A DNA stretch of 64,000 nt from Streptomyces sp. V4I2 (GTDB lineage: Bacteria > Actinomycetota > Actinomycetes > Streptomycetales > Streptomycetaceae): contig NZ_JAUSZM010000003.1 in the NCBI RefSeq assembly GCF_030817655.1, forward strand, positions 4,650,001-4,714,000, written 5' to 3'. Below the pieces are notes generated by a model. That model was given only the letters and a program-made list of their open reading frames with translations. It had not been told where the DNA came from and ran no database searches. Shown here piece after piece: positions 45,910 to 54,781 of this stretch; position 1 is the first letter of the stretch, and each line of letters begins with the position of its first letter. Both the position numbers and the translations under genes were made by a program.

Positions 45910-46608
45910 TCACCCGGCTCCAGCCTCCGGTGGCAGGTGCGGCACCGGACCCGCCCGGTCCAGCAGGCCCGTCCGGGCCGCCAGCGCCGCCGCCTCCAGT
46001 CGTGAGCCCACGCCCAGCTTCATCAGTACGCGCTGGACATGTGTCCGGGCCGTGGACGGGGCGATGCCCATGCCGGCGGCGATCAGCCGGGTGTCCTCGC
46101 CGTCGGCGACCCGGACCAGGACCTCGACCTCCCTGGGCGTCAGCATCTGCAGCAGGCGCTGGCCCTCGTCGTCGGGCTGGGCCACCGGGTTGAGCAGTTC
46201 ACTGAACGCGCCCTGGAGCAACTGCGGCGCCACCGCCGCCTCGCCCGCCCGGGCCTTCATGATCGCGCGCTCGACCCCCTCGATCCGCTCGTCATGCCGT
46301 ACATAGCCGGAGGCTCCCGCGGCGAACGCCGCCGCGATCCCGCGCGGGCTGGGCACCGGGCCCAGCACCAGCACCGCGACCTGCGGACGCTCCCGCTTGA
46401 TCCGTACCACCGGGTCGAACATCCCCGGCTCCGCCGGTGTCGCCGTCCCCAGCAGGCACACCTCCGGCGCCCGGCTGATCACCAGCTCCGCCGCGCCCGC
46501 GGCAGGCGCCGCCGCGGCGAGCACCCGGTGCCCCCGCAGTTTCAGCGCCGAGGCCAAGGCCTCGGCGAGCAGTCGGTGGTCGTCGACCACCATGAGCCGC
46601 ACTCCCAT
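45910..46608 (-). CDS. LuxR-type regulator with degenerate receiver
   Basis: A 232-residue protein with response-regulator architecture. The receiver starts RLMVVDDHRLLAEAL with the acidic pair intact. In beta3 the phospho-acceptor Asp is missing (APEVCLLGTATPAEPG), and the conserved Lys is replaced (GYVRHDER). The LuxR HTH (LTPREVEVLVRVADGEDTRL, MGIAPSTARTHVQRVLMKLG) is normal. Phosphorylation is unlikely, so this is an atypical regulator. I start at ATG 46608; an ATG at 46644 is possible. Confidence 0.88.
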   Translation of the reverse strand: MGVRLMVVDDHRLLAEALASALKLRGHRVLAAAAPAAGAAELVISRAPEVCLLGTATPAEPGMFDPVVRIKRERPQVAVLVLGPVPSPRGIAAAFAAGASGYVRHDERIEGVERAIMKARAGEAAVAPQLLQGAFSELLNPVAQPDDEGQRLLQMLTPREVEVLVRVADGEDTRLIAAGMGIAPSTARTHVQRVLMKLGVGSRLEAAALAARTGLLDRAGPVPHLPPEAGAG

Positions 46609-46920
46609 CGAGCCCAACCCCCCAGTCCCCCAATGGATCCCCATGCATCAACCGTGAGTGCATCGCTGTGGATGCCCCACTATGGATGCCCACTGGTCCG
46701 CACGGACAGAAGCCCCCTCCCGGCTCCCCCGCCCTTCATGCCCCCGGAAGCTACACGCTTGTTCGACGTTGCGCTTCCCCTACCGGGACAGAAGTGCCCC
46801 GGATCGACGGAATTTCTGGTTTTCCTCGCATTCGAGGGTGATGAGCGGTACGCGCACGGCCCCGCCCCTGAGCAGGGACGGGGCCGTGTCAACGAAGGTC
46901 CACAAGGCGACTCGAACGGT
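46609..46920. other. Intergenic region upstream of the degenerate-receiver regulator
   Basis: About 310 bp with no gene. Two ATGGATGCCC(A/C) words occur at 46660-46691. The terminator of the PQQ-protein operon is near the right end. Confidence 0.5.
46855..46888 (-). terminator. Terminator of the tandem beta-propeller operon
   Basis: CACGGCCCCG (46855-46864) pairs with CGGGGCCGTG (46879-46888), with an inner CCC/GGG extension. It lies 32 bp past the stop at 46921. Confidence 0.75.
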
Positions 46921-48834
46921 TCAGCTCGCGCCGAACGCGATCACCAGGTACTCCTTGTCGTCGCCCGTACTCCCCAGGTCACTGGCGAAGATGTCGGACA
47001 TGAACAGGTGTCCCTGCGAGTAGAGGATCTCGGAGTAGTCCGGCGACATGCTGGTCTCCACGTCCCGCACCGACTCCGTGGCCGGGTTCTCCAGCAGCTT
47101 GGTCTCCTTGAAGGTGCTGCCGTCGATGCTGACGATCTGACCGCCCTTGTCGTACGGCGGACGCTTGTACGCGATGATGTTCGTGCCGTCCATCCGCAGC
47201 GGCATGATCGTGTAGTCGTCGCCCGCGTCGGCCCGCTGGCCGGCCAGCTTGCCGGTGGCGAGGTCGATCGCGACGATGTGGTTGGTCTGCGAGAACTCGC
47301 CGGAGCCGTCTTCCTCCTCGGTCGCCACGTAGAGCCGGTCCTTGCCGACCGCGAGCTGGTGGCACTCCTCGATCTTGGTGATGCCGTCGCAGCTGGCCGC
47401 GTACTGGTCGCTGGGCGCCGAGATACGGGTGCGCAGCTTGCCGGTCTTGTTGTCGATGGAGAAGAAGTCCGAGATGCCGCTGCCGTCCTTCGCGGACTCG
47501 CCGACGTCGGCGGCGACGACCAGCGGGTCGGTGGACACGACACTGGCGTAGGCGATGCCCTGCGCCATCTTGTAGTCGGAGATCACCTTCCCGGACTTCG
47601 GGTCGAGGGTCTGGATGTGCAGCTCGGGCGCGTCGTACGAACCGCACCTGCGCACCGCGACCAGCTTCGCGCCGCCGCCGTACCCGGTGTCGTAGCAGGT
47701 GTCGGTCGGCTTCGGGGCCCACAGCTGCTTGCCGGTGCCGAGGTCGAAGGCGGCGCCGCCGCTGGAGCTGCCCAGGGCGACGGTGTTGCCGCTGACGGTG
47801 ATGTTGTTGAAGCTGATCGCCTCGTCACCGGAGTTGGCGGTCTTGGTCCACAGCTTCTTGCCGGTGGCGAGGTCGAGGGCCGCGATCTGGCTGCAGCCGT
47901 GCGAGGGCTCGGCCTTGGTCGGCATCTTCGGCTGATAGGTGATCGCCGTCCGGCCGTCGGTGGTGACGTGGTTGCTGCCCTGGCACACCGGGCCGGGGAG
48001 CTTGATCGTCCACAGCTTGGTGCCCTTGTCCGGGTCGTAGCCGACGACCTCGGCGACGCCGCTCTTGGCGTACACCTTGTCGGTGAGCCAGGAACCGGCC
48101 GTGGAGATGGTGCTGTCCTTGCCGACCTCGGGCGCCGGGACCTGGAAGAGGACCTTGGAGGCGGGGTTGCCGGGGACCTTCTCCACCGGGGTGGTGGAGG
48201 TGCCGGTGCCGCCTTCGGCGTCGCTCCCGCCGGTGCCGCCTTCGGCGTCGCTCCCGCCGGTGCCGCCGTCGCCTTCCTTGTTGTCGTCGGTGCCGCCGGT
48301 GCCGCCGGTGCCGCCGCTGGAACTGGCGGTGTCGTCCTTCTTGCCGCCCTCGTCACCGGAGCTGGACGCGTACCAGACGCCACCGCCGACGATCAGCGCG
48401 ATGGCCACGACGGCCGCGACGATGATGGTCAGCTGCGCGTTGAACTTCCGCCCGCCGCCCGGCTGGCCCGGCTGCGGCTGAAGGGGCATGGTCCCGTGCG
48501 GGTAGCCGTAACCGGGCTGCTGGCCGTAGGGGGCGGCAGGCTGCTGGCCGTACGGGTTCGGCTGCTGGCCCGGGTAGCCGTAGCCCGGGGGCGGCGGCGG
48601 GGTCTGGGGCGCTTGGGGTGCCGGGGGTGCCGGCGCCTGCGGATAGCCGTAACCCGCAGGGGGCTGTGGCGGCTGGGGCTGCTGCGGGTAGCCGTAGCCC
48701 GGCTGCGGCTGGCCCGCCGGAGGCGTCGGGGGCGTCTGCGGGGCGGCCGGGGGCTGCGGCGGCTGGTCCTGCGGCGGGCCGAAACCGCCTTGCTGCGGGG
48801 GCTGGTTGGGCGGCGGAGGGGGCGGTTGGGTCAT
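46921..48834 (-). CDS. Membrane-anchored PQQ-type beta-propeller protein, copy 2
   Basis: A 637-residue protein. Residues 1-125 are cytoplasmic and Pro/Gln/Gly/Tyr-rich (GYGYPQQ repeats). A helix (LTIIVAAVVAIALIVGGGVWYA) is followed by a Gly/Thr/Asp linker with an exact nine-residue duplication (GGTGGSDAE). The outer domain has WD/PQQ-like blades such as LDLATGKKLWTK, FDLGTGKQLWAP and IDLATGKLAGQR. No enzyme motif is seen. It probably binds a ligand or partner at the cell surface. It lies 67 bp after a paralogue. Confidence 0.8.
   Translation of the reverse strand: MTQPPPPPPNQPPQQGGFGPPQDQPPQPPAAPQTPPTPPAGQPQPGYGYPQQPQPPQPPAGYGYPQAPAPPAPQAPQTPPPPPGYGYPGQQPNPYGQQPAAPYGQQPGYGYPHGTMPLQPQPGQPGGGRKFNAQLTIIVAAVVAIALIVGGGVWYASSSGDEGGKKDDTASSSGGTGGTGGTDDNKEGDGGTGGSDAEGGTGGSDAEGGTGTSTTPVEKVPGNPASKVLFQVPAPEVGKDSTISTAGSWLTDKVYAKSGVAEVVGYDPDKGTKLWTIKLPGPVCQGSNHVTTDGRTAITYQPKMPTKAEPSHGCSQIAALDLATGKKLWTKTANSGDEAISFNNITVSGNTVALGSSSGGAAFDLGTGKQLWAPKPTDTCYDTGYGGGAKLVAVRRCGSYDAPELHIQTLDPKSGKVISDYKMAQGIAYASVVSTDPLVVAADVGESAKDGSGISDFFSIDNKTGKLRTRISAPSDQYAASCDGITKIEECHQLAVGKDRLYVATEEEDGSGEFSQTNHIVAIDLATGKLAGQRADAGDDYTIMPLRMDGTNIIAYKRPPYDKGGQIVSIDGSTFKETKLLENPATESVRDVETSMSPDYSEILYSQGHLFMSDIFASDLGSTGDDKEYLVIAFGAS
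48205..48258 (-). repeat. 27-bp perfect tandem duplication within the linker
   Basis: A 27-bp unit occurs twice without mismatch at 48205-48231 and 48232-48258. It keeps the frame and adds nine Gly/Ser/Asp-rich residues. Confidence 0.9.
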
Positions 48835-48901
48835 GACGTGAGTACCTCGGGAGCGGTGTCGGCGGGGACGGCGGGGACGGTGAACAGCCGGAAGAGAAGG
48901 G

Positions 48902-50668
48902 TCACTTGCCGTAGGCGAGCATCAACTTCTCCTTCTTGTCGGTGTCTCCGGCGAGCCGTGTGGTCGAGAGGTAGAAGCGCCCGTCGACCCAGTCGATGTC
49001 CTTGGAGTAGAAGCCGCTCTCGATGTCCACGGTGCCCTCCGGCATCTGCAGCAGCGTCGTCGGCGTGCGCGTGCTGCCGGTCGTCGGGATCGAGACGATC
49101 CGGCCGCCCGCGTCGTACGACGGCTGCACATAGGCGACGAGCTTGCCGCCCTCGGTCTTCATCGGCAGCATCGACTCGTCCGCCGGGGACTTCACGCGCC
49201 ACTTCTCCTTGCCGTCGGCGAGGTTGATCGCGACGATCTCGTTCGCCCCGGTCGTCGCCTCGGTGGGCAGGTAGAGCGTGTTCGCGTCGGCGGCCACGCC
49301 CTCGCAGGCCTGGAGGTCACCGCCGAGGAATCCCCAGCCGCACTCGGGGGCGAAGTCCTCGTCGACGGCGACCTGCGAGCGGAAGGTGCCGGTGGCGGTG
49401 AGCGCGGAGATGTTCCACGCGTTCTTGTCGTCGTTGGTGCTGTAGACGACGAGCGGGTCGGCGGAGTACACGTGCTCGACGGTCCAGCCCTTGTCGAACT
49501 TCTGGGTCCACTTGACCTTGCCGGTGCTGGGGTCCAGCTCCTGCATCTCGTCGTGCTCGGTCGTCTTGCTGGCGTCGCAGGAGGCGACGACGAGCAGCCG
49601 GGCGCCGCCCGCGAAGGCGGTCGGGAAGCAGGCGTTGCCGTACTTCTTCTTGTCGAACAGCTTCTTGCCGGTCGTCACGTCGTACGCCGTGCCGGACTGC
49701 GAGCGGCCCACCATCAGGGTCTTGCCGGTGATGGACAGCTCGATCGAGGCGGTGCTGTCGAACAGCGCGCCGTCCTCGACCTCGCCGGTCCAGCCCTTGG
49801 CACCGGTGTTGAGGTCGATCTCCTGGAGCTGGTTGCACTCGGCGCGGTCGCTGGTGCCGTTCATGTACGCGACGACGATCTTGTTGTCGGCCGTCTTCTG
49901 CGGGGTGACCGCGCAGATCTTCTGCTCGAAGGTGATGGTGTCCCAGGAGGGGGCGCCGTCACCGACGTTGTAGGCGACGAGCTGCTTGTACGCCGCCTTC
50001 ACCGCGGTCTTGTCGGTGATCCACATGCCGGGGGCGTCGGCTCCGTCGCCGGGTGCGTCGGGCGCCTCCTTGTACCAGAGCACCTTGGCCTCGCCGGCCT
50101 TCCGGCCCTCGTTGAGGTTCTCCGGGTCCGCGCCGCCGGCACCGCTGCCGTCACCGGGGTTGATCGGGGAATCGGAGGCGGAGGGCTTGGGGTCGTCGCT
50201 CTTCTGGGCGGTCGGCTTCTTGTCGTCGTCACCACCGCCGGCGACCGCGAACACGGTCCCGCCGATGACGAGCAGCGCGGCCACGGCGGCACCGATGACG
50301 AGGGCCGGCTTGCCCTTGAAGCGGTTCCCGGAGCCGGGCGGCGGAGTGCCGGGCGCGCCGGGGTACTGGGGCTGCGGCGGGTAGCCGTAGCCCTGCGGTT
50401 GCGCGTACGGCCCCGGCTGCTGCGGCTGGCCGTACGGCCCCGGCTGCTGCGGCTGTGCGTACGGCCCCGGTTGGCCGTAGGGGCCGGGCTGCGGCGGGGC
50501 GTACGGACCGGACGGCGGCGCGGGCTGCTGCGGATAGCCGTAACCGGGTTGCGGCGGCGCCTGCGGTGGTGGCGGCGGGGCCCCGAAGCCCCCGCCCTGC
50601 TGTGGTGGTGGCTGGTCCTGCGGTGCTCCGAAGCCACCCTGCGGCGGCTGGTTGGGCGGCTGGGTCAT
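48902..50668 (-). CDS. Membrane-anchored PQQ-type beta-propeller protein, copy 1
   Basis: A 588-residue paralogue of the next gene, with the same layout: MTQPPNQPPQGGFGAP, Tyr/Gly/Pro/Gln repeats (PYGQPQQPG), a membrane helix (PALVIGAAVAALLVIGGTVFAV), an acidic linker, and a propeller domain with YDVTTGKKLFDKK, LDPSTGKVKWTQ and INLADGKEKWRV. The ATG at 50668 has GGGGGAAC upstream. It is first of a two-gene operon. Function is unknown; a possible role is envelope sensing or assembly. Confidence 0.8.
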   Translation of the reverse strand: MTQPPNQPPQGGFGAPQDQPPPQQGGGFGAPPPPPQAPPQPGYGYPQQPAPPSGPYAPPQPGPYGQPGPYAQPQQPGPYGQPQQPGPYAQPQGYGYPPQPQYPGAPGTPPPGSGNRFKGKPALVIGAAVAALLVIGGTVFAVAGGGDDDKKPTAQKSDDPKPSASDSPINPGDGSGAGGADPENLNEGRKAGEAKVLWYKEAPDAPGDGADAPGMWITDKTAVKAAYKQLVAYNVGDGAPSWDTITFEQKICAVTPQKTADNKIVVAYMNGTSDRAECNQLQEIDLNTGAKGWTGEVEDGALFDSTASIELSITGKTLMVGRSQSGTAYDVTTGKKLFDKKKYGNACFPTAFAGGARLLVVASCDASKTTEHDEMQELDPSTGKVKWTQKFDKGWTVEHVYSADPLVVYSTNDDKNAWNISALTATGTFRSQVAVDEDFAPECGWGFLGGDLQACEGVAADANTLYLPTEATTGANEIVAINLADGKEKWRVKSPADESMLPMKTEGGKLVAYVQPSYDAGGRIVSIPTTGSTRTPTTLLQMPEGTVDIESGFYSKDIDWVDGRFYLSTTRLAGDTDKKEKLMLAYGK

Positions 50669-50789
50669 CAGCGCGTTCCCCCGTTCAGTCACTGATTTTT
50701 AGCCACGCCCTGAGGTTCGTGTCGCGCCCAGAGTCGTACTCAGAAAGTTCTCAGACGGCCATTTCTATCACTCGGGACCACAACGCACC

Positions 50790-50828
50790 GGGCCGGTTCT
50801 GCCCCTGTTCCCAAGGGAGGACCGGCCC
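50790..50828 (-). terminator. Terminator of the ABC-F gene
   Basis: GGGCCGGT (50790-50797) pairs with ACCGGCCC (50821-50828), with an inner CCC/GGG extension. It lies 33 bp past the stop at 50862. Confidence 0.8.
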
Positions 50829-50861
50829 GTGATGCCGCCGTTATGCGCCTTCACGCACCCT

Positions 50862-52670
50862 TCACGCGTCGTCGGCGAGTTCCAGCCAGCGCAGCTCCAG
50901 TTCGTCCCGCTCGCCGGACAAGTCGCGCAGTTCGGCGTCGAGTTTGGCCACCTTCTCGAAGTCCGTGGCGTTCTCGGCGATCTGGGCGTGCAGCCTGGCC
51001 TCCTTCTCGGAGACCTTGTCCAACTGCCGCTCGATCTTCTGGAGTTCCTTCTTCGCGACGCGCTGGTCGGCGGCACTCTTCTCCGGTACGGCCTTGGTGG
51101 CGGCCGGCACGGGTACCGCGGCGGCGGCCACCTCCTCCATGCGCCGGCGCCGCTCCAGATACTCGTCGATGCCGCGCGGCAGCATCCGCAGGGTGGCGTC
51201 GCCGAGGAGGGCGAAGACCCGGTCGGTGGTGCGCTCGACGAAGAACCGGTCGTGGGAGATCACGATCATCGAGCCGGGCCAGCTGTCGAGCACGTCCTCC
51301 AGCTGGGTCAGCGTCTCGATGTCGAGGTCGTTGGTGGGCTCGTCGAGGAAGAGCACGTTGGGCTCGTCCATCAGCAGCCGCAGCAGCTGCAGCCTGCGCC
51401 GCTCACCGCCGGACAGGTCGCCGACCGGCGTCCACTGCTTCTCCTTGTTGAAGCCGAACGTCTCGCACAGCTGCCCGGCGGTCATCTCGCGCCCCTTGCC
51501 GAGGTCGACGCGCTCGCGCACCTGCTGCACGGCCTCCAGCACCCGCAGCTTGGGGTCGAGTTCGGAGACCTCCTGGGAGAGGTAGGCGAGCTTGACGGTC
51601 CGTCCTACGGCGATCCGCCCGCCGACCGGCTGCTGGTCGCCCTGCGTCCACGCGGCCTCGGCCATGGCGCGCAGCAGGGAGGTCTTCCCCGCGCCGTTCA
51701 CCCCGACGAGGCCGATCCGGTCGCCCGGGCCGAGCTGCCAGGTCACGTGCTTGAGCAGCACCTTGGGGCCGGCCTGGACGGTCACGTCCTCCAGGTCGAA
51801 GACGGTCTTGCCGAGCCGCGAGGACGCGAACTTCATCAGCTCGCTGCTGTCCCGGGGCGGCGGCACGTCCGCGATGAGCTCGTTGGCGGCCTCGACGCGG
51901 AAGCGCGGCTTGGACGTACGGGCGGGCGCGCCGCGCCGCAGCCATGCCAGCTCCTTGCGGACCAGGTTCTGCCGCTTGGTCTCCTCCGTGGCGGCGATGC
52001 GCTCACGCTCCGCGCGCGCGAAGACGTAGTCGGAGTAGCCGCCCTCGTACTCGAAGACGTCGCCCTTCTGCACGTCCCACATCCGGGTGCAGACCTGGTC
52101 CAGGAACCACCGGTCGTGGGTCACGCAGACGAGCGCGGAGCGGCGCTCGCGCAGGTGCCGGGCGAGCCAGGCGATGCCCTCGACGTCGAGGTGGTTGGTG
52201 GGCTCGTCCAGGACGATCAGGTCCTGCTCCTCGATGAGCAGCTTGGCGAGCGCGATCCGGCGCCGCTCGCCGCCGGAGAGCGGGGCGATGACGGTGTCGA
52301 GCCCCTGCGGGAAGCCGGGCAGGTCGAGCCCGCCGAACAGCCCGGTGAGTACGTCCCTGATCTTGGAGTTTCCGGCCCACTCGTGGTCGGCCATGTCCCG
52401 GATGACCTCGTGCCGGACGGTCGCCGTCGGGTCGAGGGAGTCGTGCTGGGTCAGCACTCCGATCCGCGTCCCGCCGGAGTGCGTGACTCGGCCGGTGTCG
52501 GCGTCCTCCAGCTTGGCGAGCATCCGGATCAGGGTCGTCTTGCCGTCGCCGTTGCGTCCGACCACGCCGATGCGGTCGCCCTCGGAGACGCCGAGCGAGA
52601 CGCCGTCCAGCAGGGCACGGGTGCCGTACACCTTGCTGACGTTCTCGACATTGACCAGATTGACGGCCAT
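50862..52670 (-). CDS. ABC-F ATPase, Uup/EttA-like
   Basis: A 602-residue protein with two ABC domains and no membrane helices. Walker A motifs are GRNGDGKTT and GVNGAGKTS; both signatures are LSGGERRR; Walker B is VLDEPTNHLD and FLDEPTNDLD. The inter-domain linker and a C-terminal coiled coil (KKELQKIERQLDKVSEKE) match Uup-type proteins, which act on ribosomes or DNA. Self-resistance to antibiotics is possible but not indicated by context. The ATG at 52670 follows CAGGAGAG. Confidence 0.93.
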   Translation of the reverse strand: MAVNLVNVENVSKVYGTRALLDGVSLGVSEGDRIGVVGRNGDGKTTLIRMLAKLEDADTGRVTHSGGTRIGVLTQHDSLDPTATVRHEVIRDMADHEWAGNSKIRDVLTGLFGGLDLPGFPQGLDTVIAPLSGGERRRIALAKLLIEEQDLIVLDEPTNHLDVEGIAWLARHLRERRSALVCVTHDRWFLDQVCTRMWDVQKGDVFEYEGGYSDYVFARAERERIAATEETKRQNLVRKELAWLRRGAPARTSKPRFRVEAANELIADVPPPRDSSELMKFASSRLGKTVFDLEDVTVQAGPKVLLKHVTWQLGPGDRIGLVGVNGAGKTSLLRAMAEAAWTQGDQQPVGGRIAVGRTVKLAYLSQEVSELDPKLRVLEAVQQVRERVDLGKGREMTAGQLCETFGFNKEKQWTPVGDLSGGERRRLQLLRLLMDEPNVLFLDEPTNDLDIETLTQLEDVLDSWPGSMIVISHDRFFVERTTDRVFALLGDATLRMLPRGIDEYLERRRRMEEVAAAAVPVPAATKAVPEKSAADQRVAKKELQKIERQLDKVSEKEARLHAQIAENATDFEKVAKLDAELRDLSGERDELELRWLELADDA

Positions 52671-52737
52671 TACTCTCCTGACAAGGGGGACGATCGACCT
52701 TCCAGAGTAGTCGGCGGGGTGGATGGTCATTCCCGGC

Positions 52738-52867
52738 CGGGGTTCTGGACCCCCGGCCTTCGCCCACCCACCGCCCGTCTCGGTGGGTCGAGGGGTGAAC
52801 CAATCAAGAGACCGAGTCGGGTGGTGGGGTGGGCATAGGCCCGGAGGTCTGGGGGCGGAGCCCCCAG
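52738..52867. repeat. Imperfect 130-bp inverted repeat (extragenic element, copy 2)
   Basis: The left part (CTGGACCCCCGGCCT with GCCCACCCACC) and the right part (GGTGGGGTGGGC, then AGGCCCGGAGGTCTGGGGGC) are imperfect reverse complements. Between them lie GTCTCGG and CCGAG words. The right end contains a perfect CTGGGGGC-GGA-GCCCCCAG hairpin (52849-52867). The left part repeats the element at 8823-8850. Confidence 0.65.
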
Positions 52868-52889
52868 GGACGCTCACCCCCACCGGGGA

Positions 52890-53786
52890 TCAGCGCGTGA
52901 CCGTGGCCCCCGGTGCCGGCCCGGAAGTCGTCCGTACGCTCCGGCACGTGCCCGACGTCCGCAGCGCCTCCGCCACCTTCGCCGCCGACTCGGCGTCCCG
53001 GGCGAGGAAGGCCGTGGTCGGGCCCGAGCCCGAGACAAGGGTTGCCAGGGCACCCGCGGCCCGCCCGGCCGCGAGGGTGTCGGCGAGTTCGGGGAAGAGG
53101 GAGAGGGCGGCGGGCTGGAGGTCGTTGGAGACGGCGGCGGCGAGCGCCTCGGGGTCGCCCTTGGCGAGGGCGTCGAGCAGGGGCTGGGAGGCGACCGGCT
53201 CGGGGACGTCGAGCCCCTCCGTCAGCCGGTCGAACTCGCGGAAGACGGCCGGGGTCGACAGCCCGCGCGACGCCATCGCGAACACCCAGTGAAAGATGCC
53301 ACCGACCTCGAGCGTCCTGAGCTTCTCGCCCCGGCCCGTGCCGAGTGCCGCCCCGCCCACCAGGCTGAACGGCACGTCACTGCCCAACTCGGCGCAGATG
53401 TCGAGGAGTTCCTCGCGGGAGGCCTGCGTGCCCCACAGCACGTCGCACGCCAGCAGGGCCCCCGCGCCGTCCGCGCTCCCGCCCGCCATGCCCCCCGCCA
53501 CCGGGATGTCCTTGTTGATGTGGATGTGCACGTCCGCCGTACGGCCGTACCGCCCGGCCAGCGCCTCGGCCGCGCGCGCCACCAGATTCGTACGGTCCAG
53601 GGGGACCTGGCCGGCGTCCGGCCCCGCGCAGGTCACGCGGAGTGCGTCGGCCGGGGTCACCGTCACCTCGTCGTACAGGCCGACCGCGAGGAACACGTTG
53701 GCCAGGTCGTGAAACCCGTCGGGCCGGGCGGCGCCGACCGCGAGCTGGACGTTGACCTTGGCGGGGACACGGACGGTGACGCTCAC
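52890..53786 (-). CDS. ispE: 4-Diphosphocytidyl-2-C-methyl-D-erythritol kinase
   Basis: A 298-residue GHMP kinase of the MEP isoprenoid pathway. VRVPAKVNVQLAVG begins the protein and PVAGGMAGGSADGAG is the ATP loop. VSGSGPTTAFL is the C-terminal motif. It overlaps rsmA by four bases (ATGA). Confidence 0.96.
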   Translation of the reverse strand: MSVTVRVPAKVNVQLAVGAARPDGFHDLANVFLAVGLYDEVTVTPADALRVTCAGPDAGQVPLDRTNLVARAAEALAGRYGRTADVHIHINKDIPVAGGMAGGSADGAGALLACDVLWGTQASREELLDICAELGSDVPFSLVGGAALGTGRGEKLRTLEVGGIFHWVFAMASRGLSTPAVFREFDRLTEGLDVPEPVASQPLLDALAKGDPEALAAAVSNDLQPAALSLFPELADTLAAGRAAGALATLVSGSGPTTAFLARDAESAAKVAEALRTSGTCRSVRTTSGPAPGATVTR

Positions 53787-54688
53787 TGCTCGGCCTGCTC
53801 CTTCGGGGTTTCGGGGGTCGTCCCCCGAGATGACGCGGCCTCGGCGATCCGCGCGAACTCCTCCACCGTCAGGGACTCCCCGCGGGCCTGCGGCGAGACG
53901 TCGGCGGCGACGAGGGCGGCCTCGGCGGCGGCCGCGGATCCCGCCCAGCCGGCGAGCGCGGCCCGCAGGGTCTTCCGCCGCTGGGCGAACGCCGCGTCGA
54001 CGACGGCGAAGACCTCGCGCCGGGAGGCGGTCGTCTTGAGCGGCTCGGCCCGTCGCACCAGCGAGACCAGCCCGCTGTCGACGTTCGGCGCGGGCCAGAA
54101 GACCTTGCGGCCGATGGCACCGGCCCGCTTGACCTCGGCGTACCAGTTGGCCTTGACCGACGGGACGCCGTACACCTTCGAACCGGGCGGGGCGGCGAGC
54201 CGGTCGGCCACCTCCGCCTGGACCATCACGAGGGTCCGCTCGATGCTCGGGAAGATCTCGAGCATGTGCAGCAGGACCGGTACGGCCACGTTGTACGGCA
54301 GGTTCGCGACCAGCGCGGTCGGGGCGGGGCCCGGCAGCTCCCGAACCTGCATCGCATCGGAGTGCACCAGCGCGAACCGGTCGGCCCGGTCCGGCATCCG
54401 CGCCGCGACGGTCGCGGGCAGCGCCCCGGCGAGCACGTCGTCGATCTCGACAGCGACGACCCGGTCGGCGGCCTCCAGCAGCGCGAGCGTGAGGGAGCCG
54501 AGTCCCGGTCCCACCTCGACCACCGTGTCGTCGGGGCGGACATCCGCGGTGCGGACGATACGGCGGACCGTGTTCGCGTCGATCACGAAGTTCTGGCCGC
54601 GCTGCTTGGTGGGACGCACACCGAGCGCGGCCGCGAGTTCACGGACGTCGGCGGGCCCGAGGAGGGCGTCAGGGGTGGGGCTGCTCAC
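53783..54688 (-). CDS. rsmA: 16S rRNA (adenine1518/1519-N6) dimethyltransferase
   Basis: A 301-residue KsgA-family enzyme that dimethylates two adenines in 16S helix 45. GQNFVIDANTVRRIV, VEVGPGLGSLTLALL and the catalytic NLPYN are present. Pathway neighbours rsmA-ispE are conserved in actinomycetes. Confidence 0.96.
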   Translation of the reverse strand: MSSPTPDALLGPADVRELAAALGVRPTKQRGQNFVIDANTVRRIVRTADVRPDDTVVEVGPGLGSLTLALLEAADRVVAVEIDDVLAGALPATVAARMPDRADRFALVHSDAMQVRELPGPAPTALVANLPYNVAVPVLLHMLEIFPSIERTLVMVQAEVADRLAAPPGSKVYGVPSVKANWYAEVKRAGAIGRKVFWPAPNVDSGLVSLVRRAEPLKTTASRREVFAVVDAAFAQRRKTLRAALAGWAGSAAAAEAALVAADVSPQARGESLTVEEFARIAEAASSRGTTPETPKEQAEQ

Positions 54689-54781
54689 GGGACAAGAGTA
54701 CGGGCCGCGGTTGACGTGGCCGGCCGGCTTGCCCGGCGCCGAGGCCGGGACCGGGGCGGTACGGTCCGGCGCAGCCGTGCC

